NCBI GenBank assembly: GCA_903813345.2
Contig: CAIIXF020000007.1
Span: 4,407,730-4,471,729 of the forward strand
Length of the DNA stretch: 64,000 nucleotides
Direction of reading: 5' to 3'
Origin: Owenia fusiformis
Lineage: Eukaryota > Annelida > Polychaeta > Sabellida > Oweniidae
The position numbers and the translations under genes were made by a program. The notes beneath the pieces were generated by a model, which was given only the letters and a program-made list of their open reading frames with translations, had not been told where the DNA came from and made no database searches. This document shows positions 1 to 12,292 of this stretch, in pieces (the stretch's first letter is position 1; each line of letters opens with the position of its first letter).

Positions 1-420
1 CAGTTTAGTCAGTCCCAGATGCATTCAGATTAGACAGGTCCCCCTACTTGCTGCATCTCCCTTGAGCCCCCCCCCCCCCATGTTAAACAGGGGCAATGGG
101 TCTGAATCACATGTTTGATCCCCTACATAATCAAGTCTAAAATGTGACCTTTGAAGCCAACATCCTAAATCCAAAAATGAGAAAGACCATTGAAATTTAA
201 AAAAGCCATGGCAAAGATAAGACCAGAGAGAGAGATGATGTCTTTATTTAGAGAAATTAGCATACAATTGCTAGGCAACAGAAGTCCAACATAATTATGT
301 GTAAATGTAAAGGTTAACACATCGTCCTTCTAATAACAAAATACCAAAGGACCTGGACTCTCTTCTTTGATCAGCATTGTAAATATTTAATAATATTTTT
401 CTAGCAAGTTCAAATTTTCT
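1..420. other. Left edge, no gene; poly-C and repeat fragment
   Basis: A fragment ending in TTCAGATTAGACAGGT (bases 20-40) belongs to the dispersed inverted-repeat family described at 1267. A poly-C run sits at 66-79. Nothing else is recognised. Confidence 0.5.
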
Positions 421-1050
421 CCATTCAAGGATGAGACACTTATCAAGGTACATTGATTTGAAGGTTCTGATTATGAGGCACTTATTTAAGTAGACTGATT
501 TGAAGGTACTGATTTTACCCTTATAAGAAAGACTGTTTTCGAAGGTACTGATTTTGATGAACTTATTTAGGTAGTCTGTTTTAAGGGTACTGATTTTGAT
601 GCACTAAATAAGGTAGACTGATTTAAAGGTACTGGTTTTGAAGCACTTATTAAAGTAGACTGATTTGAAGGTTCTGATTTTGATGCACTAAATAAGGTAG
701 ACTGAATTGAAGGTACTGATTTTGATGCACTTAATAAGGTAGACTGATTTGAAGGTACTGATTTTGTTGCACTTATTAAGGTAAACTGCTTTGAAGGTTC
801 TGATTTTGATGCACCTAATAAGGTAGACAGATTCCGAGGTACTGATTTTGAAGCTCTTATCAAGGGAGACTGATTTGAAGGTACTGATTTTGATGCACTT
901 ATTTAAGTAAGCTGATTTGAAGGTATTGATTTTGAAGCACTTATTAAGGTAAACAGCATTGAAGGTACCAATTTTGATGCACTTATAAGGAATACTGATA
1001 TGAAGGTACCAATTTTGATGCACTTAATAAGGTAGACTGATTATGAGGTT
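420..1050. repeat. Minisatellite, 42-bp unit, about 15 degenerate copies
   Basis: Units read GGTAGACTGATTTGAAGGTA then CTGATTTTGATGCACTTAAT with a two-base join. A step of 42 (14 codons) keeps antisense frames open and produces spurious Ser/Lys-rich frames. Copies diverge by several bases, so the array is old. Confidence 0.9.
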
Positions 1051-1266
1051 TTAATGATGACACATTCATTACACTGTACCGGAAGATTCTGATGATGCTA
1101 AACTACTTAGGGAAAATGAAAATGCTCTTAATATGACCAAGAAATGCAAATGAGCCTGTTCAAGATGGATCAAGTGTTTTACCTAATGATATAGGAAGCC
1201 ATCAAACAATGTCATTGTCTGCATACATACATTCTTATACTCATTACATCCGCCTATTTTCAAACT

Positions 1267-1453
1267 ACAGTACAACCTGTATATATGAACACCTCTAGAA
1301 TTCAAACCCCTCTCAATGTGAATGCCTTTTTCAGTCCTGATTTTTTTATCTGTCATATGTCTATGTTCAAAAATTTGAAATGTGAACATCTGCCAATCCG
1401 AACACTTTTGGCTTGTCCCCGTGGCATTTAGATTAGACAGGTTTTATATGTGT
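1267..1453. repeat. Dispersed inverted-repeat element (ACAGTAAAACCTGT family)
   Basis: It begins ACAGTACAACCTGTATATAT and ends AGATTAGACAGGTTTTATA, with interior GAACACC and CCGAACACTTTTGG segments. Other copies occur at 4162, 26735, 28351, 46107 and 48218. The short imperfect terminal inverted repeats and lack of coding suggest a MITE-like element. Confidence 0.6.
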
Positions 1454-2039
1454 TCGCTTCCAAAGTCGTTCATACAGGATATTCAGTCAGAGTATTTCTG
1501 ATCAGGTTTCCCCAACCCTGAGGCAAAGAGGCAAGTTGAGAGGCAAAGAGGCAAGTTGTAATTCATACAGTCTGAATATGGCAAAATGATGTATGTAATA
1601 TGATGCTGACAAGATCGTATTAACCCAAAATGTCATTCTTGGTCCAAGGGTATTTCAAGGCTTTCCATATATAGCTGCTATTACAGTGAATCCCGATCTT
1701 GAAGGATGCAAAAGTGTAAATGGTCTTTCATGGGTGTTTTAACATGAAATAAATGCCAAGTCGAGACATAACATTCTGTGCTTTAATTCCGATTATGCTG
1801 CTGGATTGTGATTGACCAATTTTGATTAAGTTAGGCTTGATCAAAGGATTAACTGTTATTCAAAGAGTGAAGATGAAGCTCTCTTGCTAATGAAAGACCA
1901 GACAGATGAACAGAAGGATGGACAGACAGACAAGTACATAATTGAGGTGGGGAATGATTCAGTATAATAAGCTTTGATCAGAAAAAATAAAGTATACATT
2001 TTTAAAAGAACATTTAGTATAACGGGTTCAGAATTTTGG

Positions 2040-4150
2040 GAGAACAGTCCATTCTCTAGCCATTCTAGCTACTGATCTGTAGTCTCTCAAAAGAACCAAC
2101 CAATCAATCGACACTAGCGATAATACGTGCACATCCTCAAGCAACTCAGGTAAAATATTTCAGAAAGTCCAATTTAAGAATCTCCAATATATTACAAGGA
2201 CTCCTTCCAGTGTCTAAAAATGATAATCACATGAGATCCGCAACACAGAGCTTCACTATGAAAAGTACCAAAAAGCATTGAGAAAATACCAAAACGGTAA
2301 GAACAGATCTGGATATTTTTATGTTGGCTATAGGATTAATGGTCAGACAGAATAGAAAGGTCCTAATTAATTCAATTCAGCATGTAGATGTATCTTCCAT
2401 TAGTCTAATAGAATAAATCCTAAATGCTTCACTAATGAAATTAGGCATTTTTCTATGGTTCTATGTAATGAAATTAACTGGAATAATTAGTGATAACATT
2501 ACCTCCGCATGCTCAAATGAATGGAATAATTTTCTAGGTTAAAATACAAGATTGTAAATTTCACCCCGGAATAGCCTGACAATGGTAAAGTCAGATACCG
2601 TTGTCAGTTGTCATAAATGGCGGACATAACCGTCGCTCTTTCTCTTACTTTCTCATAATTTGTTCAATTTATGTGGCAGTGTTTTTATGGTATATTGTGG
2701 TATTATCATCTATTTTTTGTTAATCTAGAACACTGAGGAAGCAATCTCTTCGAACAAAAATCTTGACAAAATTTTTATTACAGTTAAATTTTTCCTTTTT
2801 CTAATTTTTTTAGATTATACAATCAAATGTAGAAGTTATTGAAGATTTAAGATGTACAGACAGGCTAATTCATTAGCATTGAAAAAGAGGATATAGACTG
2901 AAGAGAGCAATAATTTTCATAACTCTTACATTTTTAGAAACTTCTCAACTTGACTGTACCCCTTTCAACTTCCCCTTCAAATCCCTTTCAACTTCCTTTG
3001 ATTAAATCATTCAAACTATGCTCTTCAAAAAATATGAGTATCTGATCCTAATCTATTACAAAAATGATAATAATTACAATGATTGAAATATACATAATTA
3101 AAACAAGGATGAACACTGAAAGGATAATACGTTAATAATTGAACCCTGCACAGACAGGTAACTTCAGTTTCCCGACCCCAAATGACGTCAAATGTATATA
3201 ACCATTGTATCAAGGAGAAAAGCAAGTGATTGCAAGGAGACCATTTTTCTTGACGAGACAATCTAACGAAGGCTTACTATTTATTAGTTAGTTGCTATAG
3301 TAACACACGCTAATCCTGGTAGAAAGCTATCACATCAGATTACTGTTTTTTAAAAGATAAACGTCAAAGGAAGAAATACCTGATGCTTCTAATCAGCAAG
3401 ATTACAACTACATCCTAACATGTTTAACAATAACTATTTTTCAAATGGTATACCTTTTTACTTTTTTTATATAATACTTTTTGAGGGTAAGGATTTCTCT
3501 ACAGTTTTATATGAAAAAATGATTAAAATTTGACAAAATTATTATGATTAAGTCATAGAGGTACTGTCATCTAGCAAACAAAACAATAGAATATCAGAAA
3601 CTACAGAAACCATAAAAGAGTTGATACTTTTACATGGAAATTTTTCAAAATTCAAGATTTTGCAAATCTGTATGTGATCTGTGAAAATGAAAAACTGGGA
3701 GCAATATCAATTATGCACACAAGTTAATTAATGACACATGATTTATATATGACACCAGTATATTATATACCACATCAGAATATTATATAAGATACAAGTA
3801 AATGAAACGACATAATCATTTAGTCATTAGTCATTATACATGACCCATAATTCTATGTATGACACCATCAAGGGTAACCCACGGCTCAACAAATATTTTA
3901 CAAAAACAAATATTCATACATATTTTCAAAAGAAATCAATGGTCTAATATAGTATTTTATCCCAATTGGCTGGCAATTAATTTGCTTCTTAGTCTATCTC
4001 TTGTTTATCTCTTGTTTTTCTATCCCAGCCATGCCCTTGCCACCTGTGGTACTAATTATACATATGGAAGTATTATGAGAGACATCATCCTAACAATCAA
4101 GATTGCACACCTGTATACATGTACACCTGTAGAGATCTCCCAAGAACATA
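2040..4150. other. Non-coding AT-rich stretch, nothing recognised
   Basis: No exon signature, RNA gene or clear repeat was found. It probably lies within the CELF gene, in an intron. Confidence 0.4.
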
Positions 4151-4161
4151 CTAATTAGTAC

Positions 4162-4430
4162 TACAGTAAAACTTCTCTTACAGGCCAAAATTGTTCCTTC
4201 TACATAGGTGTTTCATACTGAGAGGGTTCACTAGCAAGTCTATAGAAAAACCTTTGAAAACTGTTCCATATAGAGAGGTATTCCTTACAGAGGGTTCATT
4301 TACATGTAAGTCAATGGGATTTGTTTTTGAAAACTGTTCAATGTAAAGAGGTGTTTTTTACCTAGAGGTGATCTATGGACAGAAAGGTTCCTTACATAGC
4401 AGAAGTGTTCAATCAGACAGGTTTGACTAC
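4162..4430. repeat. Dispersed inverted-repeat element (ACAGTAAAACCTGT family)
   Basis: It starts ACAGTAAAACTTCTCTTACA and ends TCAGACAGGTTTGACTA. The interior repeats AGAGGTGTTT-type segments and shares TGTAAGTCAATGGGA with the copy near 26900. Confidence 0.6.
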
Positions 4431-4449
4431 TTTATAATTATAATTAATA

Positions 4450-5960
4450 GTGTCACAGCGATGATTCAGTTCCCTAGAATCTTCTTTTGACCACATGCTG
4501 AGGTGCTAACAGTCAATACTCAACAGCAATAATGATAAAAATAATAAATCCTGCTCTACCTACACATACAGTTCCACCTACACATACTAAAGACAAGACA
4601 CATGACGGTGATCTCCGCAGCATCAGAGCAACCAGCCACTGCACTCTGTTTGAAACCTGGACATTTCATACCACCCTGTTAAAAATCTATTTGCACATTG
4701 CTAAAAACTGGTAAAAATGGGTATATAGATATTTTGTCCAAACCAGGTAATATTTGGATCAAGCATTGAGTTGAGCACTGGGAGGTGTGGTGACATTATT
4801 TTTGACAAGCTGTACATGCCTATTCAATTTCTTACTAATTCTACTGCATAATCTCTCTCAGTTAGAAATAAGACTACAATAAAATGTTCACAATATTACT
4901 GTATCCAAATCTTATGAGAGTAAATACATATGCTGAAGTAGAATATACCTGTAATATGTATTTCTCAGACTACTACATTTCTGCGAAACAATTCTACATG
5001 CAACAACTTTTCTTAGAAACACCTGCTACCATAAATATGATACACTAATGGAGTTGAAAAAATGCATAGTATAAGACAATCAAATCAATTGAAAGACTGT
5101 GCAGTTTCTTCTATAGTAAGAAAAACTTCTGAAATGGTATAATCAAACAGTTTTGCATTAAATCTCTATAACCTCTCTAAATATATATATTCTCAGATAC
5201 CCCTCAAGAGATAATGAAAAAATACATAAGAGCATGATGTAAGACTTATTTTGAAAAGTCTTAATTTTAGATAAATATTTGATACTAAGGAGCCTACTGA
5301 CAAGAATATAATGATCAGGATGTTGGCTGAAACAATCATATTCTGAGAATAATCATGTGTCAAAGAAATCTGATTCTTGCCACAATATCATCAGCTGGTG
5401 ACTTTCACCATTCATAAGAAAAATAATTACAATTCTCTATATAAATTTACAAAGCAATAAGCCATGGATAACACACATGATAGTCTATGAATATAATACT
5501 GGAACAAGACTAATGAAAAAGTAATCTTATACCTGATTTTCAACGATATTCATGTACATATATATAGTAACCATACGAGAAATTCTAACGAGCTGGTTCA
5601 GATTCTCTCTGTTGCCATAGCAACTTATTAAACAGATGACAGTCCCACATGGTTCATCTTTGGCAATATCTTACTTAGAATCACACCTGAGCCTCAGGTA
5701 AGTTTTGTGAAATAAAAATATTTCTATTCTGATTAAATCCATCTAACCCTTATTAGAGGGACTACTCTCTTCAATAGATAACAGAGGCTATATGGATGCC
5801 ATAATAAAAAATAATGAAAATAATTAAAATATTTTTTATTTCTATCATTTATCAAGTTGATATAAATGATTGTGAATCTTATACATCAATATTATTATTG
5901 ACCTCACAAGCATATGATTAAATACATCTACTACAAACAAGAAAAAAACACCTAGTTGAA
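4450..5960. other. Non-coding AT-rich stretch, nothing recognised
   Basis: Only short open frames without family resemblance were seen. Probably CELF intron. Confidence 0.4.
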
Positions 5961-5964
5961 ATTT

Positions 5965-6240
5965 AAGAAAATTGTAGACCAACAATGGTATCAAAACTGA
6001 AGACCAACAGTAGTGACAATGCTGACATTCTCCCTGAGGACCAACAATGGTGCCAAAGCTGACACTTTCCTTAGAGACCAATAATGGTACCAGTCAAAGC
6101 TGACATTTTCCCAGGAGACCAACAAAGGTGGAAAAGCCGTCACTCTTCTTCGAGACCTACAATGGTATCGAAGCTGAAATTCTACCTGGAGACCAACAAT
6201 GGTGTCAATGGTGACTTAATCCCTGAAGTGAAATTATCCC
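5965..6240. repeat. Degenerate tandem repeat, about 42-45 bp unit
   Basis: Six or so copies of GAGACCAACAATGGT, then CAAAGCTGACATTT-like sequence. Open frames over it are a by-product of the period. Confidence 0.75.
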
Positions 6241-6249
6241 CATTTTTTT

Positions 6250-7960
6250 TAATCAGGTTGAATAATAACAGGAAGAAATGCATAACCTCGGAACAAGAAC
6301 CCATAATAAATAAATAGCGATAATATCATACTTAACACATTTTCCACCATGATGAATAAGAAATTGGATCAACTACCTATACCTAGAGAAAATCATCATA
6401 ATTATTATGCCCTATCATCATATCAACTTACCTTTAATTTTGATTGCAGGTACATGCCTGTTATTTCCATATGGCACTATTTATATGTAGACTATTGTTA
6501 CTTTTACGTAATTTCTTATATATAGTATATTTTTACACAATTTCCAACCAATAATCTTATCAATTTTAAAGATCCATCTCGCCTATTTCATAAATGATAT
6601 AACAATGATTTGATTGTATTTTCTTGAATATGTAAAATGAAAATAAATTGATGAATCTTTTCAATAAACAGAAGACAGTTTATGATAAATGATCAATACT
6701 ACAGGATATTTGCATATTTACACCATAACAAGATGTGTGATCATCAGACCATGTCTACTTGTAATAAAAAAAAATAGGAAAACCTATAAAAAAAAGTCAG
6801 TCAATGTATTATACTGACCCTTGACCATGAAATTGTAATTTAAACCAACTTTTTATTGTTCAAGCTATATTTTATATACCTAACTGATATCTCTGATTTG
6901 TTGAAACAGAGTGCATATATGAGGCCATGACCTAGTCTCATTAGGCTCCAATTAATCTGCACTTCAATTTGAATATATCTTAAATACAGAAAATGCTTTC
7001 GGAATATAAATGGGGAAAAAGAGGAAATTCCAAGAAATATTTCTTCAAAACCATAAGGGTGAATACTATAGGTGTCGGAGGGAGGTTAAAAGTGGAAAAA
7101 ATGATAGAAGTCGCTTTTACTTCACAAAATCCTGCAATTGTTGACCTTTTGAGTGATCAAATTATTCTAACTTCACTCATACAATATTTACAAATCTGTA
7201 AAATAAATAAATAAACAATTGAACTGGTTATACAATAAAAATTTCACTTTTACATGATGTTAAGTCAATAGTATGATTAATGCCAATTAATTAATTTTGT
7301 CAACTAACAACACAATGTCAAATCTGCATAATAAAATTTCAGATAAATCAAGGGTAAAAATACATATATACATAATCTTACTATAATTACAAACACATCA
7401 ATATTTCCAGTCTTTTCTATCCCATCATTAAGACAATTGATTTACCAATAAATATTATGCAAAAGCTGAAAATTATTTTATGCTTGGAAGCCAGCTTTAA
7501 TCTTTGGGTTATCTTCAAATAGATTGTCATTCAATGAACCATGAAATTATGCTCAAGACCAAGGCTTTCTAACTACTATCCTGGAATTGTCTTCAAATTC
7601 AATATACTCATGGGATTTAGCTGTATTTTAACTGCTCCAAATTCAAAATCACAAATTCTGAAGATAATAGGGAGGTCTCAATGCAAACAAATAAATAAAT
7701 AAAAATACAAGATTATTTTCCTGTCAGATTTTAAGTAAATTTTATGATGTGTTTAATAGTATCTTTAGTAGTATCTGGATTCTCTCTGAATAAGGAGTTT
7801 TCATAGAACTTGCATCTGTTTTGGGACTCCATAAATTTTTATTTGTCTAATTCAAGGTCTGCCGTAATACTCACTAAATCCACCCCCGGGGCAAAAAATC
7901 TTCAGTTTCTCAGATTAAGCTTTGTCAAATGCCTTTACACCTCAAAGCATAAAAGGAAAC
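6250..7960. other. Non-coding AT-rich stretch, nothing recognised
   Basis: No exon, RNA or strong repeat seen. Probably CELF intron. Confidence 0.4.
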
Positions 7961-7964
7961 TCCT

Positions 7965-8110
7965 GCCCAGAATATTAAGGACACCCAAGAACATTAAGGA
8001 AATACCAGAGTATTAAGGAAACCCAAGAGTATTATGGAAACCCAAGAGTATTATGGAAACCCAAGAGTATTATGGAAGCCCAAGAGTATTAACGATATAA
8101 CAGAGTATGA
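7965..8110. repeat. Short tandem repeat, about 20 bp unit
   Basis: About seven copies of AAACCCAAGAGTATTATGG, best preserved at 8018-8090 and degraded at the ends. Confidence 0.85.
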
Positions 8111-8477
8111 ACCTATGAAAGTATTAAGGAACTTCACCAAAGATACTTGAGCATTATGGTTATAACATAATAGGCTTGCATCAAGTCCCTGGGTTTCTCC
8201 TGTCTATTAACATGCTTAATTTTTGTTGTTGAGACAATACTCCATGTCTTTATCAACACTTTTAAGTAGCTGATAATAATTTCATATTTAAACTCCAATA
8301 AAAGCTATATATTAGAAAAATAAGGTCTTATTACAATTAAAATTATAAATCAACTGTTTTAGTCAGAGTGGGTATGGATAATGGGGACATTCAGGGTTAG
8401 TAAGGAGAACCAAGATACCTTATGCTTGACTGAGTTCATGGTTGATTTATAATATGTAGATGATTAAATTCACTTAC

Positions 8478-8560
8478 CCCGGGCAAAGTTTTCTGTTCGT
8501 GAAGGGATTGTTGAGCTTTTATCGCACTGTCTCGATTACAGTAGGTTAAAAAGGCGCAGC
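8478..8560 (-). CDS. CELF3-6-like gene, second visible coding exon (rest of RRM1)
   Basis: An 83-nt exon with TTTCAG acceptor and GTAAGTG donor. It enters in phase 1 and leaves in phase 0. Joined to the exon at 9189-9390 it continues RRM1 with [18 protein letters not shown] then [10 protein letters not shown]. This includes the RNP1 core (G-C-A-F-L-T-Y) and matches the CELF family segment that ends in LHEQKTLPG. The following family segment (MNRPIQVKP in vertebrate CELF4) was not found in the 8.4 kb further along the minus strand, so the next exon is probably left of the window. Confidence 0.9.
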
Positions 8561-9188
8561 CTGAAATGGTGAAAAACATAAAACATCGACATTACTACAC
8601 TGTACTGTACATGGACCACAATCATCAAATCACTCTACTGACGGAATACAGAAATAAATTAATCAGACGATTTAACATGCACAAAGTCCTAAACACAATG
8701 TTGGCTGATTATTTATGGGAGGACTTCAGTTCCATCGGGAGTTCTCGAAGCAGGAAATGAAAATTCACCACCAATATGGAACAATTACTTCAGTCTCAAG
8801 TCGAAGTAAACTGTATATATATACACATAAAACCGTGCTAAAAATTTGAAATCCTTTCTCAAAAATCAGACTTCTAGGCATTTTTATACAATACTGTGAA
8901 ATATTAATTTTATGACTTTTTATTTTATTTCTAGCTCATTCCAACTTTAGGTACTCTTAAACAATTTTTACGTTTTAAAACATATCCATCAAAGCTATGT
9001 ATTGCAATGATTGAAAAGATGGTTGAATTTTACTAAAATGGAATTAAAACTGCTAACTCAACATTTTACATAAAAACAGTTTGTAAATTGAATATGAAAT
9101 AAACCAATGAATAAATAAATTATAGTACAAAACTAGCATAAAATAATAGCATTATTATGTGAACAATACATGCAATAATTCTGCCAAC

Positions 9189-9390
9189 CTTTATGCATTC
9201 CAGTAAACCTATCCTTAAGAACGGTCAACTCGTATATCTGGCCATACTCTTCAAAAAGAGGTCTTAAGTCCTTTTCTTCTAAATTCCTAGGGATTTGTCC
9301 AACAAAGAGTTTGATAGCATCTTGGTCTTTCATAGGGATAGTTTGTGAAAATCCATTGTGGTCCAAACCATTCTGTAGGGTTGCGATCAT
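9189..9390 (-). CDS. CELF3-6-like RNA-binding protein, first visible coding exon (start of RRM1)
   Basis: The exon encodes an N-terminus with S-Q-T-I-P-M-K-D followed by [13 protein letters not shown] and [15 protein letters not shown]. This is the start of RRM1 in the CELF/Bruno family. The T-I-P-M-K-D lead-in resembles vertebrate CELF4 more than CELF1/2. RNP2 is K-L-F-V-G-Q-I. CELF proteins bind U/G-rich RNA and control splicing, stability and translation. The chosen ATG is at 9390. A TTTTTTAG acceptor just upstream (exon would begin at 9409) leaves the frame open, so an upstream coding or 5'-UTR exon is possible. The donor GTTGGC at 9188 splits the Gly codon in phase 1 and joins the exon at 8478-8560. 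The two exons are about 0.6 kb apart. Transcription runs leftward, away from the CPEB1-like gene. Confidence 0.92.
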
Positions 9391-9409
9391 TTTTGAACAG
9401 GTTGCTTTT

Positions 9410-12120
9410 CTAAAAAATTCCTGCCTGTTCCCTTCTGTGCCGTATTACTACCCACAAGCCTTGTCACAAGAGTCAATGCAATCCCAGAATACACTGAGTA
9501 CCAGAAAACTCATTTGACATCATTTGTAGCCATTGATTAGTAGAGCCAATATATGCCTACGTATATAATTAACACATTCAGAAGCTGGCATAAACAGATA
9601 GAAGGTGCCCTATTGATTTCTGGAGATTCCAAGACTCCAGAGGCAAATTAACTTTTTATTAGAAGCATGCAATAAAAGATGGGGTACTTGCATTGACAGT
9701 GTTCTTGCATGGTTTGTAAAATCTTGAACAGCTATGTAATACCTGAACGTTCTTTTCTTAAGATATGATGTCCAAATAAAGTTAATATATTTTTCTCAAT
9801 GACAATGTACATTATTCAAAATAGGCTTGGACAGTCATAGTATGCAACTACGATGTTTTTCTAAATATGGCTCTCAGACTAATAAAATTGATAAATTAGT
9901 TTCTTCATTGCAAACACACATAATTATATTCTGTATTTTAAAATGATATGATTTGGTCACGTTTTATGCTTGACTACAGGATTTAATCAAACTTAACATT
10001 AATTAAAATAACAGTTTCTTAAAGGGTGACGCATATCGTTTAGCAAATCGAACGCTCGTTTCTGGTGTTGCTCACCGTTTAGTATAAAAGGCCCGATCCC
10101 GGAATAATACTCAAGGGTTCACAGGCTCGAGGTCGTTGTGTCAACACCTCTAACTGTTATATAGCATAAGTATATTATAGATCGTCACACATTTATAAAA
10201 GGGTGATTTTTATTTTGACAAATCAATTCCACATTTATGGGTGAAGTTTCAGGATCTTCTATTTGTGTATAATAAGGAAAAATTGGCATCTAAATTTCCC
10301 CATAACGTAATAGCACACAGCTTGGCATATGCAATATCCTACAAATGAAACAAAGCAAGGCAAACCGGTTTCTAATACAAGAATTTATATTGGCTGTTGT
10401 ACATGTATTATTTGAACGCAATCACTCTTTGGATAACGTTTTCAAAATCATTATAAACGGATTACTTTATCTCAAAGACAATTTCAATAAACTGGATTTT
10501 ACAGAACTCCCCTTATTTCTTAAAAATGGACTGATCCAGTTGATTCGCCTGGAGCCGCCATATTGTTTTTATACGGGATGCTAATCGGAACCCTTTAACA
10601 TAATTTTAACGATATAGTTCAATTCTGCCATCTATATTAACAGTCAAGCACATATACAATTTTATTAGTTTCCACAGCCTTCAATAGATAATCCAACAAA
10701 AAATCAAATGTAAATCGAATCATTGGATTTCAATATCCTAGATGCGAGTAGAAATAATCTTGATTTACGTCATTACAAATTCACATTTCAGTTAATCTGA
10801 TGTCATATTTGGAATCTACTTGTAAAATTACATCTAGAAATGTGGATTTGAAAAGAGTTTATCAACTTTGAAAATTTAATTTTCTTTGAAAATGTGACTT
10901 CTAGGTCGGGGAGATTCCCCATAGACCCCATGTTGTAAAACCACAAAAAGTGAAATATCTTTTCTTGTGTTGGGCAGATAATATTTTCTTTTACTGGACA
11001 TGTTCTAATTTGTATAACTATCACATTCATACGGGTAATATAAAAAGTGAACCACTAAAACTGATGAATATTCAAGTTTAAGGGAATTTTGTAATACCCT
11101 GCAATGTTATTTCCCCCGAATCAGCCACCTGGTGGCGAAACTGGTAACTACCTACTCGCATCTGAGTAATTGAATGCCCATGAATTCACATTGTGGAACA
11201 TCTCCCTCAGCACTTCATAAGAGACTTATTTTGTTCACATTGCAATACCTGCCCACTTCATTAATCGTTCGTAAGTCTATGCAGGAACCACATGTAGAAT
11301 TTTATGACTAATATGCCATGACGTTATGTCAAAATGTACCATGGGGACCACAATTTTCTTGATTTTTGCTCCAGGAGAAGCTCCCACCCAGGCCAAAAAT
11401 CTTTTCAAACTCATGCAGTGATGCACCATTCTCAGCACTCTTTGCATGTTTTTTAGACAAAACTGTCAAAATGCTCCCCTTGATTCTGGAAAAGTACACC
11501 ACCCCCCCCCCCCCCCCTTTGGTAAAAGCTGTCTATGGGCGAGGCATTAGACTATTGGAAAGATAAAAAGTAGACTTATCAAAAGGATAGGGGACTATAA
11601 TTATTGTAAGCGGTATTAAGTATTAAAACAAAAGGTGCTTCCAGACAAAAAGTACCTTGTCAGTATGTTTTCTTACCTATTACTTTCACAGCCATTTTTG
11701 TTGGTTCAGCAGCTACTCACTTTTAATTGGGAGAGGCTATTACTGTCATTCAGGTGATAAAGGATATTATTGACCCATAATAAATTTACAGAATTATTCA
11801 AAATATCAAGAATAGGGCAGTATATGATACTCACTACTGTAAATAAAAATATTTACAGATTAGGAATTTGTAATACGTTTGTTATGTCCTCAAAATGGAT
11901 AAAATAATATATTAGTTTCCAGACATGTAACGTACCACCCCTCTAAAATAAACCTGCTCAAAGACGTCAATGTAACATGTGGAAAGAGTTGACAACAAGA
12001 AGAAGAGTGACAGTCCAAAACAAAACATTCTACATTTGACACTATTCTTATGCTAATATATATAACAAACAATCCAATTATCGTCTGCTTCATTATAAGG
12101 TAAGCCACTCCCATTCAAAA
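9410..12120. other. CELF/CPEB1 divergent intergenic region
   Basis: It holds no confident gene. It contains a TATAAAAG at 10087 on the plus strand, a poly-C run near 11503 and short unmatched frames. It must contain 5' exons or promoters of one or both neighbours if the inferred starts are right. Confidence 0.4.
10087..10094 (+). promoter_or_regulatory. Isolated TATA-box-like sequence
   Basis: TATAAAAG within a short CG-containing stretch (10020-10150). It points rightward, towards CPEB1, but lies 2.2 kb from the inferred start exon. No linked transcript feature is visible. Confidence 0.15.
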
Positions 12121-12283
12121 ATTTATATTTGACCGCAAGTAGACGTTGACAGAAAGCAGCTAGAGACGGCAAGCTTTAGACAAGAAAAAAATTTCGAGCT
12201 AAAAACTTTTAAATTGAATTTGTCTTTCCTGCTTGAAACTGATACAATTTTCAACACATAGTTATTCCTATTCACCCTGAGTA

Positions 12284-12292
12284 ATGCCTGGG
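12284..12292 (+). CDS. CPEB1: Inferred CPEB1-like start exon (Met-Pro-Gly)
   Basis: ATGCCTGGG is followed directly by the strong donor GTAAGT and ends in phase 0, which the exon at 17581 requires. The preceding 170 bases (about 12121-12283) would be 5' UTR. No homology can be tested on three residues. Support rests on donor strength, phase and position between CELF and the first secure exon. A different or additional start exon is possible. Confidence 0.4.

Noticed and set aside
567-1023. Ser/Lys-rich minus-strand frames at the left edge
   Set aside because: They follow the 42-bp minisatellite period exactly.
10345-10584. 79-residue plus-strand frame in the CELF/CPEB1 intergenic region
   Set aside because: No family resemblance or splice context. 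Kept only as part of an unassigned region.
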